A DNA stretch of 25,599 nucleotides, taken from contig LUGG01000012.1 of the NCBI GenBank assembly GCA_001683735.1, forward strand, positions 1 to 25,599, written 5' to 3'. The stretch is from Grifola frondosa. Its lineage: Eukaryota; Basidiomycota; Agaricomycetes; Polyporales; Grifolaceae. Position 1 is the first letter of the stretch. Every line of letters begins with the position of its first letter. The notes below the pieces were generated by a model. That model was not told the origin of the DNA and searched no databases. It saw only the letters and a list, made by a program, of their open reading frames with translations. Below are positions 9,573-18,379 of the stretch, piece by piece. A program made the translations under genes and the position numbers.

Positions 9573-10023
9573 TCCTTGGATACTCCAAATAGTTCTCCAA
9601 CTGATATTGTGAAAGGAATATTCAGAATCCTATTCATAATATTTGATGCATCCACTTCCTGGCTAATCGCTGATGTCTTATTTGGCCTCGGTTCTTTTCT
9701 ACAATCTTATCTGGCTGATTTCGGAGCATGCGAGCCATTGCTGGATCATCGACCATTTCCGTATCATTATCAGGATTAAATGACCTTTGCTGAACTCGAA
9801 AGGACGTTCCTTGAAATGGGGATATGAACTTGATGCTGATGGCTGTGGCTTATAAGCAGTAGTATGTGTGGGCCTCTTTCTCTTTTCCTTTACTGGGAAG
9901 AGCTGGTTAGCACTTTCATATGGCTGCTTCGATAGGTCCGAGCTTCCTTTGAAGCTTTTCAGCAGGTAAGACCATAACCTCTGCATCGATTCATCTTCTG
10001 ACTCACAAGAGCCTTCCCATAGG

Positions 10024-11383
10024 TTACAAAATGAACCTGAGGTACAGCATCCTTGATGGCTTGCACCCAGTTCTCTGCTCCATTTGCTGAATAACATTTC
10101 CATTCTTATCAGTCAATCGACCTCGATAATCCTTGAGGAGATGTCCTTTGGACATTAAATCCTGGATCTTTGGGCAATTTCCCATGATATGTCCTTGCTC
10201 TCCACATCCATAACATCCTAGTCCTGATGGTGGTGGGAATCTACCAGGCAAGAACCGATTAGGATCTGGTCTTTCAAATCTTGGTGGTCCTGCTGGCTGA
10301 GCTGGTCTTCCAAAGGGTGCTGCCTGATAATATGGGGAAGAGGTAAGCATCTTGTAACCAATGGGTTTATATTGGATGCCTTCAAGAACAAATCCCATAT
10401 TGCGGATCGTTTACAGACAGCTTAGTCATTTGCTTAACTAGCTTATCTATTTCTGACTCCTCTGGCTCCTTTGGAGATTCCTTCACGACTCTTCCAATGC
10501 TCTTCTTCAACTTAGGTGCTGGCTCTGTTGGCTGAGTCATTTCTTCATCATCATCTGTGTCACTGTCATCATATATCTTCTTCGGCTTAACTCTTGATTT
10601 TCTTGCTGGCTGTCTCCTAGCTTTCCTAGCTGGGGCTATCCTTTCATCATCACTTGCTTCATCATCTGAATCTTCTATCCTGCTATCATGCTTGAAGATA
10701 TCCTCAGTTCCAAGTCTTTCTGTGTCAAAACGATCTGGGCCTAACAATCCTTCAGCTGCTTGCTGAATCATAGCTGGCTGGAATGGTTCTGACATATCAT
10801 GCATAGGGTGGAGTGCTAAGATCCTAACTTCCAATCTTTTTCTGAATGAAGGAGGTAATCCTATCCACAGGTAATATGCATAATCATCCTCAGTGAGCTT
10901 TGCCTGACCTCGGAGCCATCCTGCAATTCGGATGAATTTCCTAAGGTATCTTCTCCAATCCTTCAATTCGTGAATTGACTCTCTTCTAAATTGAGCTGAA
11001 AATGCCTGGAGGTCCTTAAGTCTGAATCTCTTAGACTCCAGATCTGCATTGAAGTATATGATCACATTAGATCGTAACTCATCCCAATTGCCTTCTCTGT
11101 AACTTGAAAATCCTTTAATCGTCTCTCTGACCCTTCACGAGCAGTAATCTGTGACAAATTCGCATTTTTCTGCTGTGGTCAGGTGATGAAGAGCTGCCAA
11201 CTTTTCAAAGTGGCGTAGAAATGGGTGCACTTCTGCTGCCTCTCCTCTGAATAGCTTTGGGGCATTCTTCGTTCCTTCAACTGGCATATCCATTGCAGAC
11301 CTACTACTGAATCCACTCATGGAAAACTGAGTATCTGATAATGGACTACGTTCATTCGGGGGATCACGATGATCCGTATACAT
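10024..11383 (-). pseudogene. Retroelement gag with CCHC zinc knuckle (one stop, frameshifts)
   Basis: The frame opens upstream of the first ATG (11383) and runs to 10382, broken by a single in-frame TGA at 11135-11137. Removing that stop gives about 330 codons of typical gag: a conserved KLFRGEAAEVHPFLRHFEKL segment, an aromatic region with DYAYYLWIGLPPSFRKRLE, and a long Asp/Glu/Lys-rich linker. The knuckle lies one frame over (10398-10024): CYGCGEQGHIMGNC, which matches CX2CX4HX4C. A shift near 10395 separates them, and another near 10080 breaks the frame after KNGNVIQQM. Gag packages element RNA into particles in the cytoplasm. The stop context TCG TGA AGG is what a CpG transition in a CGA codon would leave. 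Confidence 0.75.
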
Positions 11384-11502
11384 TCTGATAACCTCTGGTA
11401 ACAAGGCCTGACTTGGGTTCTTATCTGAATCTGCAATATCCAGGTTTGTCTCCAGACTTCGTTCTAATTGACTTTTGGGCTTATTGAATTTACTTCCACA
11501 CC

Positions 11503-11520
11503 CCCTCGCGGTGGGCTCCA
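11503..11520 (-). promoter_or_regulatory. Primer-binding-site candidate of the retroelement
   Basis: On the minus strand the LTR ends ...CTTACA, then six bases (AAGAGT), then TGGAGCCCACCGCGAGGG. Starting with TGG a few bases after the LTR is what a site complementary to a tRNA 3' CCA end looks like. The priming tRNA would end in ...GGGCUCCA; I cannot say which tRNA without a host tRNA set. Confidence 0.55.
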
Positions 11521-11526
11521 ACTCTT

Positions 11527-12277
11527 TGTAAGGGGTTATTGACGTACGTGAGAGTTCCTGTCTGAGAATAAATTTCTAACACAAGAATTTGTTCACAAAA
11601 GGATTTATTTTTCAAGCAAGGGGTTCAGCAAAACTGAATTATAAGCAGCAAGAAATTTAAAAGCCTTCAATACTTCAATGTGCACCAAGCGTGACGGGTT
11701 TTCCTACTTTTCCGGTCAGAGGCTCAGCCGAGTCCGGAAATCCGAGATTTATCAAATATATAAGATTCAGGTACGTAGATTCCAAATGAATGTCAGGGAT
11801 ATTACTTGCTAACACTTGCGACTTCAATTCCTGGTCTCGTGAGAGTGCTCAACCTAGCCTACTGTCCTGTAGGGTCCTTGAGTCTTCCTGCCTGGGTCTG
11901 TACTTTCAGAGCACTTGTCTGAACAGTCAAACAGCCCAAGAAACTTCCTGTCTCGAACTTAAACTTGCACTTTCCTTACGTCGCAATCTGCTGTCTTGCT
12001 ACTGAGAATATTCTACTGCAGAGTACTCAACCTAGCCTACTTTCCTTGTAGGGTCCTTGAGATGCTCTTCTTGGACTTGTACTACCAGAGCCCGGTCTGG
12101 TCAGGTGACAATCCAAGGTAAAATTCACACAGAAGGAGAGGGCACACAGATGTCTGGGGTGAAAGTGGATAAAAACTATCTATTTTTCAGGGGGAGTTTG
12201 GCCTGCTTTTATACCCTGGGGAAAGTTCTAGAACATTCCATTCCTTATGGGCCTGGGACATCCTAGGCTACATTACA
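11527..12277 (-). repeat. Long terminal repeat of the retroelement (5' LTR)
   Basis: On the plus strand the LTR runs from TGTAAGGGG to ...ACATTACA, giving matched ends TGTAA/TTACA within the TG...CA rule. In the element's minus orientation it carries a TATA box (TATAAAAG, 12206-12213) and an AATAAA polyadenylation signal (11604-11609). It contains an internal direct repeat: 11841-11913 and 12020-12091 share CTCAACCTAGCCTACT and GTAGGGTCCTTGAG with similar flanks. Its right edge at 12277 is the outer border of the element. Confidence 0.65.
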
Positions 12278-12449
12278 AAAGTACCAAAACTACATAATTA
12301 ATACAAGATTTCCTGTCTCAGCTTACTTCTATGTCAAATTCTTCTGTTCTATTTATATCTCCTACTTTTCTCCTAATCTCTGTATCTGGGCTTGGTCTAG
12401 GTGGTCTTGGCTCATGGTCCAGGTAGTCATAGAATGGGTCCAGGCTATA

Positions 12450-12790
12450 AAAAGTGGTGTCATAATTGATAATTCAGAGTGAGGCCATAATTAAAAGTGG
12501 GGCCATAATTAAAAATGGGGCCACAATTACTAGCTGGCGGTGAGACAATAATCGAAAGTGGAACCATAGCTGAAAGTGGTGCCATAACGGAAAGTGGCGT
12601 CATAATGGAAAGTGGTGCCACAATAAAATAAAAAAAACCAGGGCTACAGTGGATTAATAATTAAAAGTGGGCCCACAATTGCAGAATGGTACCATATTGA
12701 GTAGTGGAACCATAATTAGAAAATGACACCATACTGATAGTGGTGCCATATTACCTGTCTGGGCTTGCCCGGGCCTTCAAAGTGGTGTTA
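12450..12790. repeat. Minisatellite with about 15 imperfect copies of an 18-bp unit
   Basis: Units close to AAAGTGGNGCCATAATNG repeat through the stretch, with the clearest run at 12541-12625 (AAAGTGGAACCATAGCTG, AAAGTGGTGCCATAACGG, AAAGTGGCGTCATAATGG and so on). Two interruptions, at about 12625-12660 and 12755-12778, break the array. It sits just outside the LTR. Copies differ from each other at several positions, so the array is old. Confidence 0.7.
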
Positions 12791-13071
12791 AAAATAATAA
12801 AATAATAAAACTTCCAGATTTGAGGGCATCTTCTAGCAAGCCTAGGTTATGCTGGACTTTGACAGTGGGCCAGACTATTCTAGGCCTTCTTAGAATCTGT
12901 AGGCCAGTCTGGGCCTTGCCTGGGTTCTTCCATTGTAGTTCTCAAGTCATCTAGATTCTTCTAGCAATCGTTCTCATGTAACTTCACTTACAATGCACAT
13001 ATCTCAACTTGGAGTGGCATAGGCTGGATACTAGTTGTAGAAGGGGAACAATGTGTACAGCATCATGTGAC
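12791..13071. other. Short intergenic stretch, nothing recognised
   Basis: No frame and no repeat structure beyond the end of the minisatellite. It contains the 3' flank of the minus-strand gene ending at 13072. Confidence 0.5.
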
Positions 13072-13515
13072 CTAGTTCTTCCATTCATGCCCCTCATAAA
13101 TCAACAGAAAGTCATCCATCAGTCTCGCATCTCCTGCTTGTAGCATGTTCTTCGGCAATTCAACTATATCATTGTTCGGCTTCAACATTCCTCTGCGATG
13201 AGCAATGTTCCGAACGATCCACGCGTCCAACCATTCAAACATGGCTAGAATAGAGTATGGAACTCCCACTGCTACTTCTTGGGTGCCTGTGTAATGTTCC
13301 ACAGCAACAATGACTCGAGTCTCCTGAAATTGGAGGATGCGGGTGATTCGTCCTGTAAACTCGATGTTGGGTCCCGAAAGACGAAGGGGACCAGAAAAAT
13401 AGATTGGGATAAGATGATCCTGGACTGGATCGAGGATGAGGATATGTTTACGAGTCTGTCGATGCACCCGATAGTAGGGAACCTGAGTATCACGAGGGCA
13501 CAAAATTGTCTGCAT
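13072..13515 (-). CDS. Hypothetical protein of about 147 residues
   Basis: I do not recognise the family. The frame is open to a non-ATG codon at 13560; the first ATG, at 13515, begins MQTILCPRDTQVPYYRVHRQ and is the likely start, lying about 56 bp below a TATA box at 13571-13578. The protein is a single unspliced exon, balanced in composition and apparently globular, with alternating beta-like stretches (ILILDPVQDHLIPIYF, ITRILQFQETRVIVAVEHYT) and a helical part (SILAMFEWLDAWIVRNIAHR). No signal peptide or membrane segment is visible. Codon use and composition differ from the AT-rich retroelement to its left. It could be a host gene or captured sequence. Confidence 0.6.
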   Translation of the reverse strand: MQTILCPRDTQVPYYRVHRQTRKHILILDPVQDHLIPIYFSGPLRLSGPNIEFTGRITRILQFQETRVIVAVEHYTGTQEVAVGVPYSILAMFEWLDAWIVRNIAHRRGMLKPNNDIVELPKNMLQAGDARLMDDFLLIYEGHEWKN

Positions 13516-13570
13516 GATGGTGGTGGACGGGAACAAGAATGCCTGGGAACTGTCAAACACAGTTATGCTT

Positions 13571-13578
13571 TATTTATA
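13571..13578 (-). promoter_or_regulatory. TATA box of the hypothetical gene ending at 13072
   Basis: The minus strand reads TATAAATA about 56 bp before the ATG at 13515. A CACGTG element lies slightly upstream, at 13587-13592. Confidence 0.5.
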
Positions 13579-13997
13579 AGTATAAGCACGTGACCACGTT
13601 CCTGATTTGATGTCCCATGTCATATTATTTATTGATGACAGGATGTGCAAAGTCGATATTATTTTGCCATGTCCAGGTACCAAACACTTTTGGTGCATGA
13701 CAGCGCGAAGAACCAATATTGTTAAGCATTACTTTTACTTTGTTCTGCATTTCTGTTACCTCAGAGACATGCGATTCACGTGCGACTCGCGAGCATAGCC
13801 AGTTACACAACTCGGTGCAAGGGACCTCTGCGAGAAATCGAGAGCCCATTCACGCTATATCTCGTTGCTACTGACTTTACGATCTATAGGATACATATTT
13901 GTTATTTTATAGGTCAGAGTCGGCAAGAGGTATCACCGGATCTCCATCAAAACGTGGAAAGTGCAAGGCGGGCAAAGATCAAGCTCGAGTACTAGCA
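13579..13997. other. Spacer between hypothetical gene and hAT transposase
   Basis: No convincing gene. This should contain the 5' end of the hAT element, but I found no copy here of the terminal sequence seen at 17280-17293, so the left end is diverged, deleted or replaced. Confidence 0.4.
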
Positions 13998-16900
13998 ATG
14001 GAGATAGCAACTGAGGGTCCAATTACACCAGCTTGGCCAACTGAACCACAGCATCCATTCCGAACACCGCGACATTGACGCCAAAGTGATCTGCCTCCCG
14101 ATGAGAGCTTGCCACCACCCCGCCCCATGTTTCAAGTCTGTACTAATCCTGCCACTCACCTGCAGCCAGCTTCACGCCCAGCTTCTCCCGAGTACATTGA
14201 CCTTTCCCCTTTGAGGAGTCCATTGTTGGCGGAGGGTCCGGAGTCTGGCATACCCCGAACACCATCTCGTCCATCACAATCCCACCATCACTCACCTAGA
14301 GCGGGGCGTCATAGCCTGCAACGCGCAACAGCACGATCGCAGCGCGCAGGTACCAAGTGGCAAAATCTAGCTCAGGATGTCTGGACTTTCATCGACAAAC
14401 AGAAAGGTATCTGCACCTTTTGCGAGTGAGTGTAGAGTCCTATATTGTAAAGTGTAATACAACTGAAGTCCTTCGTTAGACAACAATATGCATCCAATCC
14501 CACATATCGTAAGGCAAGACCCTTTGGAAGCAATACCTCAACTGGGACCCTTCGGCATCATCTTGCGGAGCGTCACCTTGATGAATGGTTAACCGCTTGC
14601 GACAGTTTAGACCTTACAATACGGGCAAAAGAGGTTCAACCTCGAATTGCAGAATATCGAAGACGCCACGGTGCACAGCCTTCAGACACAAGCGAGAAGC
14701 AACGCATGCCATTTTCTCAAGAAATGTTTGTTGACGCAATCGTTGAGTTCATCATTGCTGATGATCAGGTAAGTCGAAGCACTCGGATTACAATTTGCTC
14801 ATGTTTAAATATTTTATTCTAGTCACTAAATGTTGTTGAATCTCCACAACTTCGGGCGATTTTTCTGCTTCTTCGTGAGGATCTTCAAGACTCGGATATA
14901 CCTAGGCGTTCAACTATTTGGAACCGCATTGCAGAGGTAGTTAATGACTATCTCATTGATCTCTCCAATGACATGAAGGTATGTATGAACATTAAACTCA
15001 TTCTACTATTTGATAACATCAATTTTACCCATAGAACTCAGTTGGAAAGATTTCATTTACATCCGACATGTGGTCAGACCCAAATCTCACGCCTTTCATG
15101 GCGGTTACTGCGCACTGGATCAAGGCGAAGACGGAAGAGACTCCCGTGGGACCGCGAAAGGTGCTTGAGCTTAGAGCAGATCTTATTGGTTTTTTGCGGG
15201 TACCTGGTCGTCACGACGGCCAGCATCTCGCACAAGCCTTTTTATTCACGCTCGATCGCCTCGAAATCACACCACAGGTAAGCTGCATTAAATGTCATGT
15301 ATTCTTCTAGCCTAACATCTCTTCAGATTGGTTGGATCACCCTCGACAATGCAAGCAATAATGACAAACTCATGGAGGTTCTCGAACACGAGCTACGTCG
15401 CTGCAGAATTCCCTTTGATTGCACGAAGAGATGGATTAGGTAAAGTTACTACTCCATTTATCCATTATGACTTTATTAACAGTTTTTCGTCAGATGCTTC
15501 CCACATATTGTAAATCTTGCATGCAAAGTGTTTCTGACTGGGATTACAAACATGGATTATGCTGCGGAGAACGCAGAGGACTTTTTCCCTGAACAACTGC
15601 AAGCTGATTCTTTTGTTGCTGCTCTGCGACGAGATCCCGTTGCAACTGTAAGAAGCCTTATCCGTGCGGTGAGTATCATATAGTATATTTCTTAGCGGAG
15701 ACTTATCATTAATATATAGATCTGATCATCCTCTTTGCGCCGACAGCACTTTTCGAAGATATTAGATTCTCTTGGACAATCAGACTTACAGCTTCTTCGA
15801 GATGTTGTAATGCGATGGTCATCAACATATCTCATGATTGAACGAGCGCTCGAGCTTCGTGAAGTTCGTATATTTTACTTTATTTTTCAATCATACTAAG
15901 CATAGTTATAAAATGAAATAGGCAATTGATCACTTTTTGGAAAGTGACGAATTCAGGGAACTAAATAGATTTGAGCTAAGTGAAAGTGACTGGGATGCAC
16001 TTAGAGTTATCAAAGAAATTCTAGAGGTGTTCCGATACTAATTTCGTGACATGCTATGAACTAATACATTTACACAGATACCTCATGCATTTCAGCAATT
16101 GCTGTCATACGAGAAGACACCTGTGCTCAGTGATGTAATTCCCGCCTTCGAATCTATGATGATTCTATGGGAATCACATCAGCAGAAGCATCCGGAAACT
16201 GCTACAATGATAGAGGAAGGTTTGGAGAAGCTTCAGGTGTATTGAAATCGTGCTGATCTGGTTCCGGCATATGTCCTCGCCATGGGTATGTTCCTTTTGT
16301 TATTATGTTTAATAATCATTAATTTAACCTGTTCTCAGCAATTAACCCGTCCTCGAAGTTTGAGTTTTACGAAAGGTATTTTCCGGATGAGGTAGAAGGC
16401 GCGCGAAACATGCTTATACAGGAGGTATGTCATAATCCACAAGTTAGAATTCACAACTTATTGATTGACGGTGTATTTCTACTAGCTTCGGACCTATCGC
16501 AATAACGACATTCAAGTCCCATTAATAACTCAGCACATCACAGCCACGGGACGCACACCTTCAAAACATCAGTGGGCAAATCACGTTCTAGGACTAGGTC
16601 GTCGGAATACAAGCAGCTCCCCATCGCGTACAATAGAGGTTGAAGTTGACACTTATCTTAACGATATTTGCAATTCTCACAGTGTCTTGAGCTATTGGCA
16701 GGTACGAGATTGAAGCTGATGATCTCTGCGCTGATATTGATTGTCCAATCAGGACAATCAAAGCCGTTTTCCAATGCTTTTTGCCCTTGCTATGGACATT
16801 TTGCCGATTCAAGCGTCAGCTGTTCCCTGCAAGCGAGTGTTCTCGTCGAGCGAGGAGACTATGACTCCGAGATGCAGTCGCATTGGCCCCGAGCTTATGG

Positions 16901-17097
16901 AAGCACTTCAGCTTCTAAAGTTCTCATTCAAGCAAAATTCTCTGTTGCAATCCGGTGATGTTTGTTGCCTTAACTTCACAGCAGGCTTGGATCATGATCA
17001 GGAGTTGAAGGTTCTTGAGGATGATGGGAGTTTTCAATGTCTGGAGGACATTAACTCGTTTGTACAGACTCTTAATCAGCAAAAGCACCAGCTTTGA
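13998..17097 (+). pseudogene. hAT transposase, 12 exons in frame but with three TGA stops
   Basis: Exons: 13998-14425, 14480-14768, 14823-14978, 15035-15277, 15327-15439, 15494-15668, 15720-15863, 15922-16026, 16078-16285, 16339-16424, 16486-16701, 16753-17097; spliced length 2508 nt, exactly 836 codons. Order of parts: Pro/Ser-rich N terminus; BED-type zinc finger (ICTFCE across the first intron to TLRHHLAERH); catalytic region with Asp in FTSDMW (about residue 302) and Asp in ITLDNASNND (about 379); C-terminal dimerisation region from YWQ/DNQSRFPM to GPELMEALQLLKF. Stops: TGA at 14076-14078, 15723-15725 and 16243-16245, each where CGA (Arg) fits the context (for example RA-I-stop-SSSLRRQHF). 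At about residue 748 the motif reads CKRVFSS where hAT proteins normally have Glu (CERVFS), the third acidic catalytic residue. No frameshifts, so inactivation looks recent. Transposase cuts and inserts the element in the nucleus. Confidence 0.85.
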
Positions 17098-17174
17098 TTG
17101 TTTCACATGTAGTAACCGTAGATGTCTTTTCCTACTCCATATATGGACATAAGCCATGGCTCAAGCGGCTCAGG

Positions 17175-17274
17175 AGCCGCACCGGACCAAAGCCGCTAAT
17201 TGGCCCTCAGCTCGGCTCGGCTCGAAAGCCAATTGGAGAAAAGACCACAGCAAGCCGCGCCGGACCAAGCCGGA
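17175..17274 (+). repeat. Subterminal direct repeats of the hAT element
   Basis: GAGCCGCACCGGACCAAAGCCG (about 17174-17195) recurs as AAGCCGCGCCGGACCAAGCCGG (about 17252-17273). Between them is a short CTCGG run. Repeated motifs near the ends are typical transposase-binding sites of hAT elements; that role is inferred. Confidence 0.55.
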
Positions 17275-17380
17275 CGGAGCCGTGGCAACACTAGAAGGCG
17301 CCCAGGGTTTTCTCCTCGGCGATCCCGTCATTTTAGCGCCCAAACGGTGCAGAAAATCGATCACGTGACCTAAAATCTGA

Positions 17381-17580
17381 GTTCCCAATCGGGAAAACCC
17401 TTAGAATAGCGAAGTTGCCGGTCGAACGGTCTGTTTGGTCGACCGTTCCTAATCCGAAAAACCCTGGGAATGGCGGGGTTGCCCCTCAGGAAAATGAGGA
17501 GGTATTTTGCATCCGACGGTTCAGGTGGGCCGACGAATCGTTTTCCGCCATTGAACCCCTATATTACCCTCTATATAAAG
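17381..17580 (+). promoter_or_regulatory. Promoter region of the inhibitor gene: tandem 39-bp repeat, palindrome, TATA box
   Basis: A 39-bp sequence at 17381-17419 recurs at 17445-17483 with 31 matches (shared AACCCT, GAAT, GCG, GTTGCC). Between them is a perfect 8-bp inverted repeat, GAACGGTC (17424-17431) and GACCGTTC (17441-17448), the kind of symmetrical site bound by a dimeric factor. TATATAAAG at 17572-17580 lies 48 bp before the ATG. A CACGTG motif lies further up at 17362-17367. Confidence 0.55.
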
Positions 17581-17627
17581 GGCCCCGAGAGTGTCTCTTA
17601 CTTCACGACCTTCCTGCTTAACACGCC

Positions 17628-17967
17628 ATGACTTCACCTGATAACTTGCTGGAGATCGAGAGGACCGCTGGCAACAAGAAGGACTCGAGCTACATCGTTA
17701 GGCTCAAGCCTGGTGTAGACAAGTCCGTGCACCTTACTTGGCTTCGAGAACGTCTCGGCAGGAACAGCGAAATTACGCACGACTACAACGCTGGCTTCCT
17801 CAATGCGTTCGCCGGCAAATTCGATGAAGAGACGCTAAATTTCCTTCGTGCCTCTCCTGACGTGGAAAATATCTCTGAGGTACTGAGTTCCGCATACGTC
17901 TGATACCATCATTAACATCTGTCCATGATCTTAGGACTCCATCGTGCAAGGCTTCCAAGCACAGCAA
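17628..17967 (+). CDS. Small I9-type protease inhibitor (propeptide-inhibitor domain protein)
   Basis: The first exon (17628-17879) encodes 84 residues with the pattern of subtilisin propeptide/proteinase inhibitor I9 domains: SSYIVRLKPGVDKSVHLTWL, then ITHDYNAGFLNAFAGKFDEE, then LNFLRASPDVENISE. Without splicing it ends at 17903. A 55-nt intron (17880-17934, GTACTG to TTAG) instead adds DSIVQGFQAQQ, the expected position for the ED...V-AF end of the domain, so splicing is likely. The frame then ends shortly: with a second GT-AG intron (17968-about 18020) a stop follows at once; without it the frame runs to 18099. There is no signal peptide, matching cytosolic stand-alone I9 inhibitors of basidiomycetes that inhibit serine proteases of the subtilase type. 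The start is supported by the TATA box 48 bp upstream. Confidence 0.7.
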
Positions 17968-18020
17968 GTCGACCTATCTTTCTTTATGTCGGTCCTTGCG
18001 TTAACGATTTTCTCACTTAG

Positions 18021-18379
18021 GGATAATGCACCTTCGACTACCGCCAGGTCACCGGTGTCATCGCGTCCTTCATGGGCAACAAGCAACCAGCAGACATGAT
18101 CGTGTTTGTGCGGGACACCGCTCTCCTCCACGTGCTGACGAACATTCGTAAGGGCTTACTTCTAGCGCCTTCGTCATGTCCGAATTCTCTGACGACAGTT
18201 ACCCTTTAGCTTTGGGCACGGTTGGTTGCGAACAACGACCGGAAGTGGAGAACGATGCACCCCACAAAGCTTGTGTTAGTTCATGTGTACTATTACATCT
18301 TATCCCGAATCTGTCCTATGTGTTCCTATCATTCTGCTTCCGTATGACAATTGATAATATGTTTCGCACACGGCCCATG
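18021..18379 (+). other. Stretch between inhibitor gene and M20 gene with an unassigned coding-like segment
   Basis: Around 18030-18140 one plus frame reads FDYRQVTGVIASFMGNKQPADMIVFVRDTALLHVLTNI-like sequence (about 38 residues) with no start codon and a following GTAAGG donor-like site. It may be a further exon of the inhibitor transcript or a remnant of another gene; I could not connect it in frame. The rest, to 18379, is the shared 3' region of two convergent genes. Confidence 0.3.

Larger units (their letters stand above)
7218..12277 (-). mobile_element. Decayed LTR retroelement (gag and protease modules, one LTR, no polymerase seen)
   Basis: Reading on the minus strand from right to left: an LTR of about 751 bp, a primer-binding-site candidate, a gag frame with a CCHC zinc knuckle, an aspartic-protease module, an acidic linker, a second aspartic-protease-like module with a long tail, then non-coding DNA. 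Stops and frameshifts break the reading frame at several points. No reverse transcriptase, RNase H or integrase motif was found in any frame, and no matching second LTR was recognised to the left. It is best called a Ty3/gypsy-like relic because of the LTR, zinc knuckle and DTGS protease, but without reverse transcriptase the superfamily stays unproven. Confidence 0.75.
13998..17293 (+). mobile_element. hAT-family DNA transposon (right end recognised, left end not found)
   Basis: A transposase gene (13998-17097) is followed by about 200 bp of non-coding sequence. The right end, read inward, is TAGTGTTGCCACGG, which fits the short inverted ends of hAT elements beginning with a YARNG-type pentamer. 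The next eight bases, GAAGGCGC (17294-17301), would be the target-site duplication, but no partner was found near 13600-14000. Subterminal repeats of about 20 bp lie at 17175-17196 and 17253-17274. Confidence 0.75.

Noticed and set aside
17294..17301. GAAGGCGC as proof of a complete hAT element
   Set aside because: No matching copy was found left of the transposase, so only a candidate duplication at one end can be claimed.
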